DNA of 64,000 nucleotides. It comes from Neisseria mucosa. Its GTDB lineage: Bacteria; Pseudomonadota; Gammaproteobacteria; Burkholderiales; Neisseriaceae. Each line of letters opens with the position of its first letter. The stretch's first letter is position 1. A program made the translations under genes and the position numbers. Shown piece after piece: positions 6,957 through 15,845 of this stretch. Under the pieces are notes generated by a model. That model was not told where the DNA came from and searched no databases. It saw nothing but the letters and a program-made list of their open reading frames with translations. The stretch lies in assembly GCF_003044445.1 (NCBI RefSeq), contig NZ_POWX01000002.1, forward strand, positions 1 to 64,000. The letters run 5' to 3'.

Positions 6957-9215
6957 TTATTTTTCCAACGCAACGGTGTGGCTGCCGTTGAGCGTGATGT
7001 CTTTGCCGTACACCTGCAAATCGAGCGGCTCGCCTTTGAGCAGGGTGAAGACGACGTTTTCTTTGCCGACGGCGACTTTAATCAGACGGTCGCGGTAGTT
7101 GATGTGGAAGGCGTAGCCTGTCCACGCACTCGGCAGGAACGGTGCGAAGCTGAGTTTGCCGCCCCAGGTTTTCATTTGGGCGAAACCTTGGACGATGGCG
7201 AGCCACGAGCCGGTCATGGAGGTGATGTGCAGGCCGTCTTCGGTGTCGTTGTTGTAGTTGTCCAAGTCCAGGCGGGCGGTGCGCTGGTACATTTCCACGG
7301 CTTTTTCTTCTTTGCCCAGTTCGGCGGCGAGGATGGCGTGGATACACGGCGACAGCGAGCTTTCGTGCACGGTCATCGGTTCGTAGAAGTCGAAGTTGCG
7401 GCGTTTTTCGTCGATATTGAAACGGTCGCCGAAGAAGTAGATACCTTGCAACACGTCCGCCTGTTTGATGAAGGGCGAACGCAGGATTTTGTCCCACGAC
7501 CATTTCTGGTTGAGCGGCAAATCGTCGGGCGAAAGCGCGGACACGGGGCGGATGTCTTTGTCGAGGAAGCCGTCGTGTTGTACGAACACGCCGAGTTCTT
7601 CGTCATGCGGACGGTACATATTCGCGCTGATGTCCGCCCATTTTTCCAACTCGGCGGCACTCACGTTCAAGTCCGGACGCGGGTATTTCGCCAGGGCTTC
7701 GCGGGTGTAGTCCAATACCCATGCGGCGAGGGTGTTGGTGTACCAGTTGTTGTTGATGTTGTTTTCGTATTCGTTCGGGCCGGTTACGCCGTGAATCATG
7801 TATTTGCCGTTGCGTTTGGAGAAGTGGACGCGGTCCGCCCAGAAGCGGGACACTTCGACCAAGACTTCCAAGCCTTCTTTGGCAAGATAGCTTTCGTCGC
7901 CGGTGTAGTTGGTGTAGTTGTAGATGGCGTAAGGAATCGCGCCGTTGCGGTGGATTTCCTCGAAGGTGATTTCCCATTCGTTGTGGCACTCGATGCCCGT
8001 AAACGTCACCATCGGATAAAGTGCGCCCGCCAAGCCCTGTTCGCGCGCGTTGTGCTGCGCCTGCGGCAGTTGGTTGCGGCGGTATTGCAGCAGGTTGCGG
8101 GTAACTTCGGGTTCAGCCAGTGCAAGATAGAGCGGTACGGCATAGGCTTCGGTGTCCCAATAGGTTGCGCCGCCGTATTTTTCGCCGGTAAAGCCTTTCG
8201 GGCCGATATTCAGGCGCGCGTCTTCGCCGTAGTAGGTGGAGAACAGTTGGAACAGGTTGAAGCGGATGCCCTGCTGCGCTTCGTCGCTGCCTTCGATGAC
8301 CACGTCGGCGATTTCCCAACGGTGCAACCAGCCTGCTTTGTGCGCATCCAGCAAGGTTTCAAATGCAACGCCTGCGACTTTTTCAGACAAGGCGCGGCCG
8401 GCGGCTTTCACCGCTTCCAAGCCCTGATAATCGCGGCTGGTGGTAACAATCACGCGTTTTTCAAAGGTTTCGGGCGTACCGCCGACTTCGGCTTCAAAAG
8501 AATTGGAGACCTGCCAGTCGGTTTGGCTGCCGCCGAGGGCTTTGAAGCTGCCGGCGAAGGTTTGCTCGGCGTTGACAATGAATTGTTCCACGCCGAAAGG
8601 GTTGGCGACGGTTTGGGTGGCAATGTAGGAGCGGTCGTCTGAAACGCCTTTGTCCAATACCTGCCAGAATTTTTCTTCGTAGTTGGAGTCTTCGTTTTTC
8701 ACGTCGGCGTCGATAATGGAATCGATGCGGACTTGGTGGGTTTTGCCGTCAACGGATACGGCTTCCCAGCGGATGACCGCCAGCTCTTTTTGTGCGACGG
8801 ACAGGAATTTGCACACATCGAAACGCACGCCGAATACGGTGAACGAGCGGCGCAACACGCCGTGCTGCATATCGAGTTCGACGGAGAAGTCGGCAACGTC
8901 GTTTTTCGCCAAGTCCACTTCCTGCCCGTCGACAAAGATTTTGACTTTGCTGAAATTGAGCGCGTTGATGGCTTTGCCGAAATATTTGGGGTAGCCGTTT
9001 TTCCACCAGCCGACGCGGGTTTTGTCGGGGAACCACACGCCGGCGATGTAGGTACCCAAGTGGCTGTCGGCAGAGTAGGTTTCCTCAAAGCTGCCGCGCA
9101 TACCCATATAGCCGTTGCCCAAGCTGGTCAGGCTCTCTTGCAGCCGTTTGTGTTCTTTTTCCAGTTTTGCCGAACGCAGCGTCCAAGGGCTGATTTCCAT
9201 GATTCTTGTGTACAT
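6957..9215 (-). CDS. mapA: Maltose phosphorylase (GH65)
   Basis: A 752-residue cytoplasmic glycoside hydrolase family 65 enzyme that splits maltose with phosphate into glucose and beta-glucose-1-phosphate. The N-terminal beta-sandwich domain (LGNGYMGMRGSFEE) is followed by the (alpha/alpha)6 barrel with YWDTEAYAVPLYLALAEPE. The segment HGVTGPNEYENNINNNW carries the catalytic acid glutamate of the family. AGGAG eight bases before the first ATG supports this start over the internal Met6. pgmB follows 12 bases downstream and a sugar importer gene lies upstream, giving an import-phosphorolysis-isomerisation unit. Confidence 0.93.
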   Translation of the reverse strand: MYTRIMEISPWTLRSAKLEKEHKRLQESLTSLGNGYMGMRGSFEETYSADSHLGTYIAGVWFPDKTRVGWWKNGYPKYFGKAINALNFSKVKIFVDGQEVDLAKNDVADFSVELDMQHGVLRRSFTVFGVRFDVCKFLSVAQKELAVIRWEAVSVDGKTHQVRIDSIIDADVKNEDSNYEEKFWQVLDKGVSDDRSYIATQTVANPFGVEQFIVNAEQTFAGSFKALGGSQTDWQVSNSFEAEVGGTPETFEKRVIVTTSRDYQGLEAVKAAGRALSEKVAGVAFETLLDAHKAGWLHRWEIADVVIEGSDEAQQGIRFNLFQLFSTYYGEDARLNIGPKGFTGEKYGGATYWDTEAYAVPLYLALAEPEVTRNLLQYRRNQLPQAQHNAREQGLAGALYPMVTFTGIECHNEWEITFEEIHRNGAIPYAIYNYTNYTGDESYLAKEGLEVLVEVSRFWADRVHFSKRNGKYMIHGVTGPNEYENNINNNWYTNTLAAWVLDYTREALAKYPRPDLNVSAAELEKWADISANMYRPHDEELGVFVQHDGFLDKDIRPVSALSPDDLPLNQKWSWDKILRSPFIKQADVLQGIYFFGDRFNIDEKRRNFDFYEPMTVHESSLSPCIHAILAAELGKEEKAVEMYQRTARLDLDNYNNDTEDGLHITSMTGSWLAIVQGFAQMKTWGGKLSFAPFLPSAWTGYAFHINYRDRLIKVAVGKENVVFTLLKGEPLDLQVYGKDITLNGSHTVALEK

Positions 9216-9336
9216 CGTAAAGCTCCTGTTTTGATGGTTTTATGGCAAACCGTTTTGAAATACGGTTCGTCTTATTCAATCGGATAAAGCGTCGGCAGAA
9301 GTTTCAGACGACCCTCCTGCCGATAAATGAAGAAAA

Positions 9337-10689
9337 TTATGCGCCGCCGTGTGTTTCTTTAATCAGGAACACGGAAAACGCGCCCAGCAGCAGGACGACG
9401 CCCCCTACCAAGAACATATTGGCCTGCAAACCGCCCATCATCGGGAACAATATGAAGCTCAACAGCGAAGCGACGATTTGGGGCATACAGATGGAGCCGT
9501 TAAACAAGCCCAAATAAGTGCCCATGTGTTTGCCCGACAAGGCGTTGGTTACAATCGTCAGCGGATAAGTGATGATGCCCGCCCAAGCGATGCCGATTAA
9601 GATGTAAGACAACACCAGCGCGTATTGGTTGCTGATGAAGAATACGGAGAAAAAGCCGAGCGCGCCCAAAGCCAGGCAGCTGAAATAACCCGCCTTATGG
9701 TATTGGTTGGGGATTTTCGCCAATACAAACGAACAAATCACCGCTGCAACCGACTGCACCGCCGCCAATACACCGTACCAGTTGCCCGCCTCCTGATAGC
9801 CTACGGAAGACGCATCGGTCGTGTGCCAGACGTTTTCCGCAATCGCGCCTGCGGAATAAGTCCACATATATTGGAAGGCGAACCAGCAGAAAAACTGCAC
9901 CAAAGTTACCGTCCAAAATGCCTTAGGCGCGGTTTTCAAGAGTTCGAGCCAATTAGTTTTTTCCTGATTCGCCGCCACGTCGATGCCGTGGTAGCGGGCG
10001 TAGGTTTCCGGATCGTATTCCTTCACTTTAAAAATCGTGAACGCGCTGGTAATCACCAGCAACGCCGCACCCACATAAAACGCCACGACCACGGTCTGCG
10101 GCACGACGCCTTTCTCGGCAGTGTTCGCCAAACCGATATACGCGAACACAAACGGCAAAATCGCCGCCACAACCGCACCCGTATTCGCCAAGAAACTCTG
10201 AATCCCGTAGGCGTAGCCCTTCTGCTCCTCGTTGACCATGTCGCCGACCATCATCTTAAACGGCTGCATCGCCATATTCGACGACACGTCCAACAGCGCA
10301 ATCATCAGCGCGCCAAACGACAAAGCCGCCAGCGACGCATAGCCGAAACCGAAGCTGCCCGAATTCGGCATCAGAATCATCACGATGACCGCAATCAGCG
10401 TGCCGTAAAGCAGATACGGCAGACGGCGGCCACCCAAGCGCGGATTCCAAGTGCGGTCGGAGTAATGACCGACAATCGGCTGCACCAGCATCCCCGCCAA
10501 TGGCGGCAGGATAAAGAACCAGCCGAGGCTGTGCGGATCGGCGCCGAGCGTCTGGAAGATGCGGCTCATCTGCGAGCTTTGCAGGGTAAAGGCCGTCTGA
10601 ACGCCGAGAAAGCCGAAACTGAGCATCCAAATCGTGCTTTTCGGCAGCGAGGGCAAGCCCTGCCGTGTTGTTTGCGTATTGTCCGACAT
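9337..10689 (-). CDS. MFS sugar (maltose-type) transporter
   Basis: A 450-residue inner membrane protein with about 12 hydrophobic helices. The start MSDNTQTTRQG was chosen because AAAGGA precedes it; the frame extends upstream to 10782 without one. After the first helix (STIWMLSFGFLGVQTAFTLQ) comes LGWFFILPPLAGMLVQPIVGHYSDRTW, the loop 2-3 signature of the sucrose/maltose-type symporters. It sits 121 bases upstream of mapA and pgmB on the same strand, so import of maltose or a related disaccharide is the likely role. The substrate is inferred from the neighbours. Confidence 0.85.
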   Translation of the reverse strand: MSDNTQTTRQGLPSLPKSTIWMLSFGFLGVQTAFTLQSSQMSRIFQTLGADPHSLGWFFILPPLAGMLVQPIVGHYSDRTWNPRLGGRRLPYLLYGTLIAVIVMILMPNSGSFGFGYASLAALSFGALMIALLDVSSNMAMQPFKMMVGDMVNEEQKGYAYGIQSFLANTGAVVAAILPFVFAYIGLANTAEKGVVPQTVVVAFYVGAALLVITSAFTIFKVKEYDPETYARYHGIDVAANQEKTNWLELLKTAPKAFWTVTLVQFFCWFAFQYMWTYSAGAIAENVWHTTDASSVGYQEAGNWYGVLAAVQSVAAVICSFVLAKIPNQYHKAGYFSCLALGALGFFSVFFISNQYALVLSYILIGIAWAGIITYPLTIVTNALSGKHMGTYLGLFNGSICMPQIVASLLSFILFPMMGGLQANMFLVGGVVLLLGAFSVFLIKETHGGA

Positions 10690-10785
10690 GAGGTAGTCCT
10701 TTCGTTTTTTGTAAAGAAAGTAGTAAATTCGTTTGAATATTGACCTGAAACCGTCCCGTTTGTTCATTTTGGCAGACCACATTCA

Positions 10786-10827
10786 AACCGGTGCGGCGTC
10801 GCCCCGCTTTAAAGCCAATCCACTATA
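10786..10827. repeat. Solo, degenerate Correia element end
   Basis: One arm only: a CREE-like inner part (AAACCGGTGCGGCG in place of AAACCAGTACGGCG) running to CCAATCCACTATA, with no partner nearby. It looks like the remnant of a decayed element upstream of the maltose transporter. The remainder of the 592-bp divergent gap (10690-11281) holds a DUS hairpin and no gene I can support. Confidence 0.6.
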
Positions 10828-11047
10828 TTTTCGATAGTGTCGGCATCCGAAAATCAATCGGAGATGTCGCCTGAAAAATATTTTAAAAACGTATCGGATG
10901 ATGTTACAGAAGTATGTGTGCGTAAATTCTGTGCCATTCTAACCATACACCTAAAAGCCAAACAACCGCTGCATACCTCAAACCTGCCTTACATCAAATA
11001 TCCCTGTAAATTTGCTTATTTACACTTTACAGACCGGAGATACATAC

Positions 11048-11090
11048 AGGTCGTCTGAAAAAACAGTTACGTTTTTTCAGACGACCTTTT
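11048..11090. terminator. DUS-pair hairpin in the divergent gap before mgtE
   Basis: CAGGTCGTCTGAAAAAAC and its inverse with a six-base loop, followed by Ts. It lies upstream of mgtE rather than behind a recognised gene. Confidence 0.7.
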
Positions 11091-11281
11091 CAGTTAAAAA
11101 TAGTAAACCGCTCCGAAAAGCGGTAAAATACGCTCCGTTTCCAACACGACGCCTGAATCAGCAGGCTTTTATTATGGACCTTCCCAGTTCGTTTTTACTG
11201 AACTTCCCTTCCGGTTTATCCCGAAATACACGATAACCATCCCGCCGAAATGCCCTCCCGCATCCGGCGGGCGGAGCATTT

Positions 11282-12736
11282 ATGAGCATCGAACAAACCC
11301 CTCCGAACCTTGAAAACGACGGTATCGAAAGCGACGTAGAGCGCGTTTCCGCCGATTTTGACCGTATCCACGCGCTGTGCGAAATTCTTTCGCCCGCCTT
11401 CCCGCAAATTGAGGAAGGTGTGCCGATTGAAGACGAGGCGTTGCGTGACAAATTTACCGAGCTGACCGTCCTTTTGAACGAGCTGCACCCTGCCGACGTG
11501 GCGGCGGTGTTGGAGTCGTTGCCGCCGCGCGAGCGTAATGTCGTTTGGTTGTTGGTGACGCCTGAAGACGACGGCGAAGTGTTGCTGGAAGTATCCGACG
11601 CGGTGCGTGAAACGCTGATCGAGTCGATGGACAAAGACGAGCTGTTGGCGGCGGTTGATGATTTAGACGCGGACGAGCTGGCGGAGCTGGCGGACGATTT
11701 GCCGCACCAAGTGGTTTATGAAGCCTTGCAGACGCGTGATGAGGAAGAGCGCGCCCAAGTCAAGGCGGCGATGTCGTATGAAGACAACCAAGTCGGTGCG
11801 ATTATGGACTTCGAGTTGGTCAGCATCCGCGCCGACGTTGCCTGCGAAGTGGTACTGCGTTACCTGCGCCGCTTCGAGAGCCTGCCCGACCATACCGACA
11901 AGATTTTCGTGGTCGATGAAAACGACATCCTGCAAGGCGTGCTGCCCATCCGCAAACTTTTGGTTGCCGATCCTGAAGACTTGGTGGCGGACGTGATGGC
12001 GACCGAAGTCGTGCGCTTCCGTCCTGAAGACGACGTGGAAGAGGCGGCGCAGGCGTTCGAACGTTATGACTTGGTTACCGCGCCCGTCGTCGATGAAAAC
12101 AAAAAGCTCATCGGCAGGATTACCATCGACGAGATGGTGGACGTTATCCGCGAAGAATCGGAAGCGGATATGTTGAACATGGCGGGTTTGCAGGAAGAGG
12201 AAGATTTGTTTGCGCCTGTCTGGGATTCGGTGAAAAACCGCTGGATGTGGCTTGCCGTCAACCTCTGCACTGCCTTTCTCGCCAGCCGCGTTATCGGCGC
12301 GTTTGAAGGCAGTATCGAGAAAATCGTCGCACTCGCCGCGCTGATGCCCATCGTCGCCGGTATCGGCGGCAACTCCGGCAATCAAACCATCACCATGATT
12401 GTCCGCGCGATGGCGATGGGGCAGTTGACAGGGATGCAGGCGGGACGTTTGTTGAAAAAAGAAGTCGGCGTCGCCTTGGTCAACGGCATCATCTGGGGAA
12501 CGGTCATGGGCGTGGTGTCATGGCTGCTGTACGGCAGCATCGGCATCGGCTTGGTCATGATCGCCGCGATGACGCTGAACCTCTTGCTCGCCGCCTCGGT
12601 CGGCGTACTCATCCCCGTCATCATGGAAAAATACGGCCGCGACCCTGCGCTGGGCAGCTCGGTACTGATTACGGCGGTAACGGATTCCGGCGGTTTTCTG
12701 ATTTTCTTGGGGCTGGCAACGATATTCTTACTGTAA
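11282..12736 (+). CDS. mgtE: Magnesium transporter MgtE
   Basis: A 484-residue Mg2+ channel. The acidic N-terminal domain (about residues 50-160, with LHPADVAAVLESLPP) is followed by a CBS-domain pair (about 165-290: VGAIMDFELVSI, VVDENDILQGVLPIRKL, DLVTAPVVDENKKLIG). The C terminus is a five-helix pore domain with GIGGNSGNQTITMIVRAMA, whose residues line the ion path. The N and CBS domains sense cytoplasmic Mg2+ and close the pore. GGCGGAG precedes the ATG. Length and domain order are standard. It is monocistronic and ends in a DUS hairpin. Confidence 0.95.
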   Translation: MSIEQTPPNLENDGIESDVERVSADFDRIHALCEILSPAFPQIEEGVPIEDEALRDKFTELTVLLNELHPADVAAVLESLPPRERNVVWLLVTPEDDGEVLLEVSDAVRETLIESMDKDELLAAVDDLDADELAELADDLPHQVVYEALQTRDEEERAQVKAAMSYEDNQVGAIMDFELVSIRADVACEVVLRYLRRFESLPDHTDKIFVVDENDILQGVLPIRKLLVADPEDLVADVMATEVVRFRPEDDVEEAAQAFERYDLVTAPVVDENKKLIGRITIDEMVDVIREESEADMLNMAGLQEEEDLFAPVWDSVKNRWMWLAVNLCTAFLASRVIGAFEGSIEKIVALAALMPIVAGIGGNSGNQTITMIVRAMAMGQLTGMQAGRLLKKEVGVALVNGIIWGTVMGVVSWLLYGSIGIGLVMIAAMTLNLLLAASVGVLIPVIMEKYGRDPALGSSVLITAVTDSGGFLIFLGLATIFLL

Positions 12737-12764
12737 AGTCGTCTGAAAAACGGATTGAAAAGAT

Positions 12765-12812
12765 AAAAGGTCTTCTAAAACCATGTGTTTATGGGTTTCA
12801 GACGACCTTTTT
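12765..12812 (+). terminator. Degenerate DUS-pair terminator after mgtE
   Basis: The left arm reads AAAAGGTCTTCTAAAACC, with two mismatches to the DUS; the right arm is a perfect inverted DUS followed by five Ts. A further single DUS-like copy lies at about 12738. Confidence 0.65.
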
Positions 12813-12915
12813 AAATTTTTATGGTGGAATAGCGTAAATCCGAGATAATCAACACTTTCTCTGCCAGGCAAATCCACAACGACGGCAGGTATTGCGTTGC
12901 AATGCCTGCTGCGGA

Positions 12916-13010
12916 TCGTAGCGTAGGCTCTGCCCACAGAATCGACTGTTTGGTTCCCGAATCGGGCGATAAATAGCGTTGTTTTTTTCGCGGGCGAAGC
13001 CCACGCTACG
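12916..13010. repeat. Inverted pair of a short GC-rich repeat
   Basis: CGTAGCGTAGGCTCTGCCCA near 12917 is an imperfect inverse of TTCGCGGGCGAAGCCCACG followed by CTACG at 12987-13010. The second unit occurs again, identical, at 15723-15746. The rest of 12737-13203 consists of DUS hairpins; no gene is seen in this 467-bp gap. Confidence 0.55.
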
Positions 13011-13061
13011 CTGCCCTACCCCACTATTACTCTCACGTCATCTAAAAACAGGTTACAAAGA

Positions 13062-13125
13062 TAAAAGGTCGTCTGAAATACAAAATCAGTCTGCATTTTG
13101 ACGAAACTGTGTTTTCAGACGACCT
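13062..13125. terminator. DUS-pair hairpin with long loop (mgtE/ppk gap)
   Basis: AAAAGGTCGTCTGAAA and its inverse TTTTCAGACGACCTA, separated by about 35 bases, between the converging mgtE and ppk genes. Confidence 0.6.
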
Positions 13126-13152
13126 ATTGTGCAATAACCAAATCAATATACA

Positions 13153-13191
13153 AAAAGCCGTCTGAAATCAATCTTTCAGACGACCTTTTGT
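13153..13191 (-). terminator. DUS-pair terminator after ppk
   Basis: A hairpin just downstream of the ppk stop. One arm carries GCCGTCTGAAA, the meningococcal-type core, and the other AGGTCGTCTGAAA, so the pair has one G-T mismatch. Confidence 0.75.
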
Positions 13192-13203
13192 GTTGTTTAA
13201 GCG

Positions 13204-15261
13204 TTAATGCCCGTACATTTCCCACAATCTTTCTTGCAGGCTGAAGGCGGGTTCTCCGTTTTCAGGTTGGGCGCGGATGTAGCTGCCGTCGGGCTGCATC
13301 AGCCAGGCGCGGGTGTTGTCTTGCAGCGCCATTTCGATGCCTTCGTGGATGACGCGGGCTTTGAGTTCGGGCGTGGTGATGGGGGTGGCAACTTCGATGC
13401 GGCGGAAGAAGTTGCGCCCCATCCAGTCGGCGCTGGAGATGAAGGTGTCGTCCGTGCCGTTGTTGTGGAAGCAGTACACGCGCGAGTGTTCGAGCTGTCT
13501 GCCGATAATGGAGCGGACGCGGATGTTTTCGGACAGTCCTTTGACACCGGGGCGCAGGGTACACATGCCGCGTACGATGAGGTCGATTTGTACGCCTGCG
13601 CTGCTGGCGCGGTAGAGGGCGTCGATGACGCTCGGCTCAATCAGCGAATTCATTTTGGCGCGGATGCGGGCGGGCTTGCCTGCTTTGGCGTGTTGGATTT
13701 CGCGCTCGATGCGGTCGATGACCATTTTGTGCAGTGTGAACGGGCTTTGGTAGAGCTTGTTCAGACGACCCGGTTTGCCCAAGCCTGTGATTTCCATAAA
13801 GAGGGTGTTCACGTCGGCGGTGATTTGGTCGTCGGCGGTGATGATGCCGAAGTCGGTGTAGATGCGCGATGTGCCTTGGTGGTAGTTGCCGGTACCGAGG
13901 TGGGCGTAGCGTTTGAGCGCGCCGTTTTCGCGGCGGATGACGAGTGCCATTTTGGCGTGGATTTTGTAGCCGAATACGCCATAAACGACGTGCGCGCCTG
14001 CGTTTTCAAGCTGTTGCGCCCAGTTGACGTTGTTGGCTTCGTCAAAACGCGCCATGAGTTCGACGACGACGGTGACTTGTTTGCCGGCAAGGGCGGCTTT
14101 CATCAGGGCGCGGACGAGTTCGGAATTGCTGCCGGTGCGGTAGATGGTCATTTTGACGGCGAGGACGGCGGGGTCGGCGGCGGCTTCGCGTATCATGTGG
14201 ACGACGGGGTCGAAGGACTGATACGGATGGTGCAGCAGGATGGGCGATTGTTTCGCCAGTTTGAAAATGGAGCCGTTCTTGCGCAATGCTTTCAGACGAC
14301 CTGCCCCGCGTGCGGGAAACTTGAGGTCGGGACGGTCAACCAAATCGGGTACGGCATTAAGGCGCACGAGGTTGACCGGGCCTTTGACTTGGTAAAGCTC
14401 GGCGGGGGTGAGTTTGAACTGAGCGAGCAGGAAGTCGTGGATGTGGGGCGGGCAGGTGTCGGCGACTTCGAGGCGCACGCCGTCGCCGTATTCGCGGTCG
14501 TGCAATTCGTTTTGAATGGCGGCGCGCAGGTTTTTGAGGTCTTCTTCATCGACGGTCAGGTCGCTGTCGCGGGTGAGGCGGAACTGGTGGCAGCCTTTGA
14601 CCGTCATGCCTGGGAAGAGTTTGCCGACGTGGGCGTGCAGGATGGAGGAGAGGAAAACGAAGCCGCTGCCGCCGTCGCACAATTCGGCGGGCAGGGGGAC
14701 GACTCGCGGCAGGATGCGCGGGGCTTGCACAATCGCCATGCCGGAGGGGCGGCCGAATGCGTCGGTACCTTCAAGCTCGACAGCGAAGTTGAGCGATTTG
14801 TTTAAGGGGCGCGGGAAGGGGTGCGACGGGTCGAGTCCGATGGGGGTGAGGATGGGCAACAGTTCGGCGTCGAAATACTGCTCAATCCATTTTTGCTGCC
14901 CTTGCGTCCAGTTGCGGCGGCGGTAGAAATGGATGCCTTGTTTGCTCAATTCGGGCTGCAAGACTTCGTTGAACAGGCGGTATTGTTCCTGTATCAATGC
15001 TTGTGCTTCGGCGGAGACGGCGGCGATGGTTTCAGACGGCGTGGTGCCGTTGTCCAAACGCTCGTGCGGATTCATTTTTTGCGCGCGTTTGAGCCACGCC
15101 ATGCGTACCTCGAAAAATTCGTCGAGGTTGGAAGACACGATACATAAAAACCGCAGACGTTCCAAAAGCGGCACGTTTTCATCCTGCGCCTGCGCCAAAA
15201 CGCGGCGATTGAAAGCGAGCAGGCTCAGTTCGCGGCAAAGGATGCGGTTTTGTTCGGGCAT
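13204..15261 (-). CDS. ppk: Polyphosphate kinase 1
   Basis: A 685-residue enzyme that reversibly makes polyphosphate from ATP, membrane-associated in many bacteria. The N domain begins CRELSLLAFNRRVLAQAQDE. The two phospholipase D-like catalytic domains hold the autophosphorylated histidine (YKIHAKMALVIRRE) and a second conserved histidine (CFHNNGTDDTF-type segment). An inverted DUS is translated in frame as GRLKALRK. AGGAG lies just before the ATG. It stands alone, with mgtE converging and 584 bp of non-coding DNA upstream. Confidence 0.95.
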   Translation of the reverse strand: MPEQNRILCRELSLLAFNRRVLAQAQDENVPLLERLRFLCIVSSNLDEFFEVRMAWLKRAQKMNPHERLDNGTTPSETIAAVSAEAQALIQEQYRLFNEVLQPELSKQGIHFYRRRNWTQGQQKWIEQYFDAELLPILTPIGLDPSHPFPRPLNKSLNFAVELEGTDAFGRPSGMAIVQAPRILPRVVPLPAELCDGGSGFVFLSSILHAHVGKLFPGMTVKGCHQFRLTRDSDLTVDEEDLKNLRAAIQNELHDREYGDGVRLEVADTCPPHIHDFLLAQFKLTPAELYQVKGPVNLVRLNAVPDLVDRPDLKFPARGAGRLKALRKNGSIFKLAKQSPILLHHPYQSFDPVVHMIREAAADPAVLAVKMTIYRTGSNSELVRALMKAALAGKQVTVVVELMARFDEANNVNWAQQLENAGAHVVYGVFGYKIHAKMALVIRRENGALKRYAHLGTGNYHQGTSRIYTDFGIITADDQITADVNTLFMEITGLGKPGRLNKLYQSPFTLHKMVIDRIEREIQHAKAGKPARIRAKMNSLIEPSVIDALYRASSAGVQIDLIVRGMCTLRPGVKGLSENIRVRSIIGRQLEHSRVYCFHNNGTDDTFISSADWMGRNFFRRIEVATPITTPELKARVIHEGIEMALQDNTRAWLMQPDGSYIRAQPENGEPAFSLQERLWEMYGH

Positions 15262-15485
15262 GGTGTTCTCCTGAAGCGGGTTGGGCGGATAGTTAATTTG
15301 GGAGTATAGCGCGTTTCGGACGGGTGGGGCAGTAGTGCGGGATGGGCGGATGGCTGATAGGGCGGGAGGTCGTCTGAAAAGGTAGATTCACTATAAAAAT
15401 AAACGCATTTACAAAAGCAGGGCTAAGATGAAAAACCATAGAAAGAGTCGTCTGAAAACGAATGTGCGAGTTTGCTTTATTGTTT

Positions 15486-15699
15486 CAGATGTAGGAAATC
15501 GTCGCGTTGTTTACACTTTTTCTACGGCGGACAACTTTTATTTTTGCTTGAATGATTTTTAAACAGCTATCCGCCATTATCAAGAACAAAGCGGGTTTCC
15601 CGTGTCTATCGACATTCTTGACAATGCCGGATAGCTGCTCAAACGGGTCTTCAAGCAAAAGCCGAAAGTGTAAACAACGCTGTTGATTTCCACATTCAG
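15486..15699. repeat. Long imperfect inverted repeat (possible MITE or structured RNA)
   Basis: Two arms of roughly 75-95 bases face each other around 15590-15610. The outer GCGTTGTTTACACTTT (15504-15519) matches its inverse at 15665-15680 perfectly. Further in, GCTTGAA, CAGCTATCCG and TCAAGAA recur in inverted order with scattered mismatches. The left arm has about 21 extra bases. Flanking GGAAATC also pairs. No coding capacity is convincing. The pattern suits a miniature inverted-repeat element or a transcribed long hairpin; it is not a CREE. Confidence 0.6.
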
Positions 15700-15722
15700 A
15701 CGACCTTTCCATCAGAGGAAGA

Positions 15723-15746
15723 TTCGCGGGCGAAGCCCACGCTACG
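15723..15746. repeat. Short GC-rich dispersed repeat
   Basis: TTCGCGGGCGAAGCCCACG followed by CTACG, identical to 12987-13010. It contains the small palindrome GGGCGAAGCCC. Together with the long inverted repeat, single DUS copies at about 15367 and 15447 and the fhs terminator, this accounts for the 584-bp gap 15262-15845. Confidence 0.6.
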
Positions 15747-15784
15747 GGTTGTCGCGGTTGAGTTTAAATCGCTTCAAAATAATA

Positions 15785-15819
15785 TAAGGTCGTCTGAAAC
15801 CCGTTTTCAGACGACCTTT
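15785..15819 (-). terminator. DUS-pair terminator after fhs
   Basis: AAGGTCGTCTGAAACCC and its inverse with almost no loop, 26 bases beyond the fhs stop. Confidence 0.8.
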
Positions 15820-15845
15820 GCCGTTTACTTCACATCCGATTCAAA

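Noticed and set aside
6306..8642. A 778-codon open frame on the plus strand across pgmB and mapA
   Set aside because: It is antisense to two well-identified genes; its Val/Phe/Gly-rich composition is what the complement of their codons gives, and it has no ribosome site or family match.
10837..11058. A 73-codon frame upstream of mgtE
   Set aside because: Weak start, no family resemblance, and it runs into the DUS hairpin; probably chance in non-coding DNA.
13207..14805. A 532-codon plus-strand frame opposite ppk
   Set aside because: Mirror reading of the ppk codons with no recognisable domain.
15485..15712. A 75-codon minus-strand frame in the ppk-fhs gap
   Set aside because: It coincides with the long inverted repeat, whose symmetry explains the sequence better than coding does.
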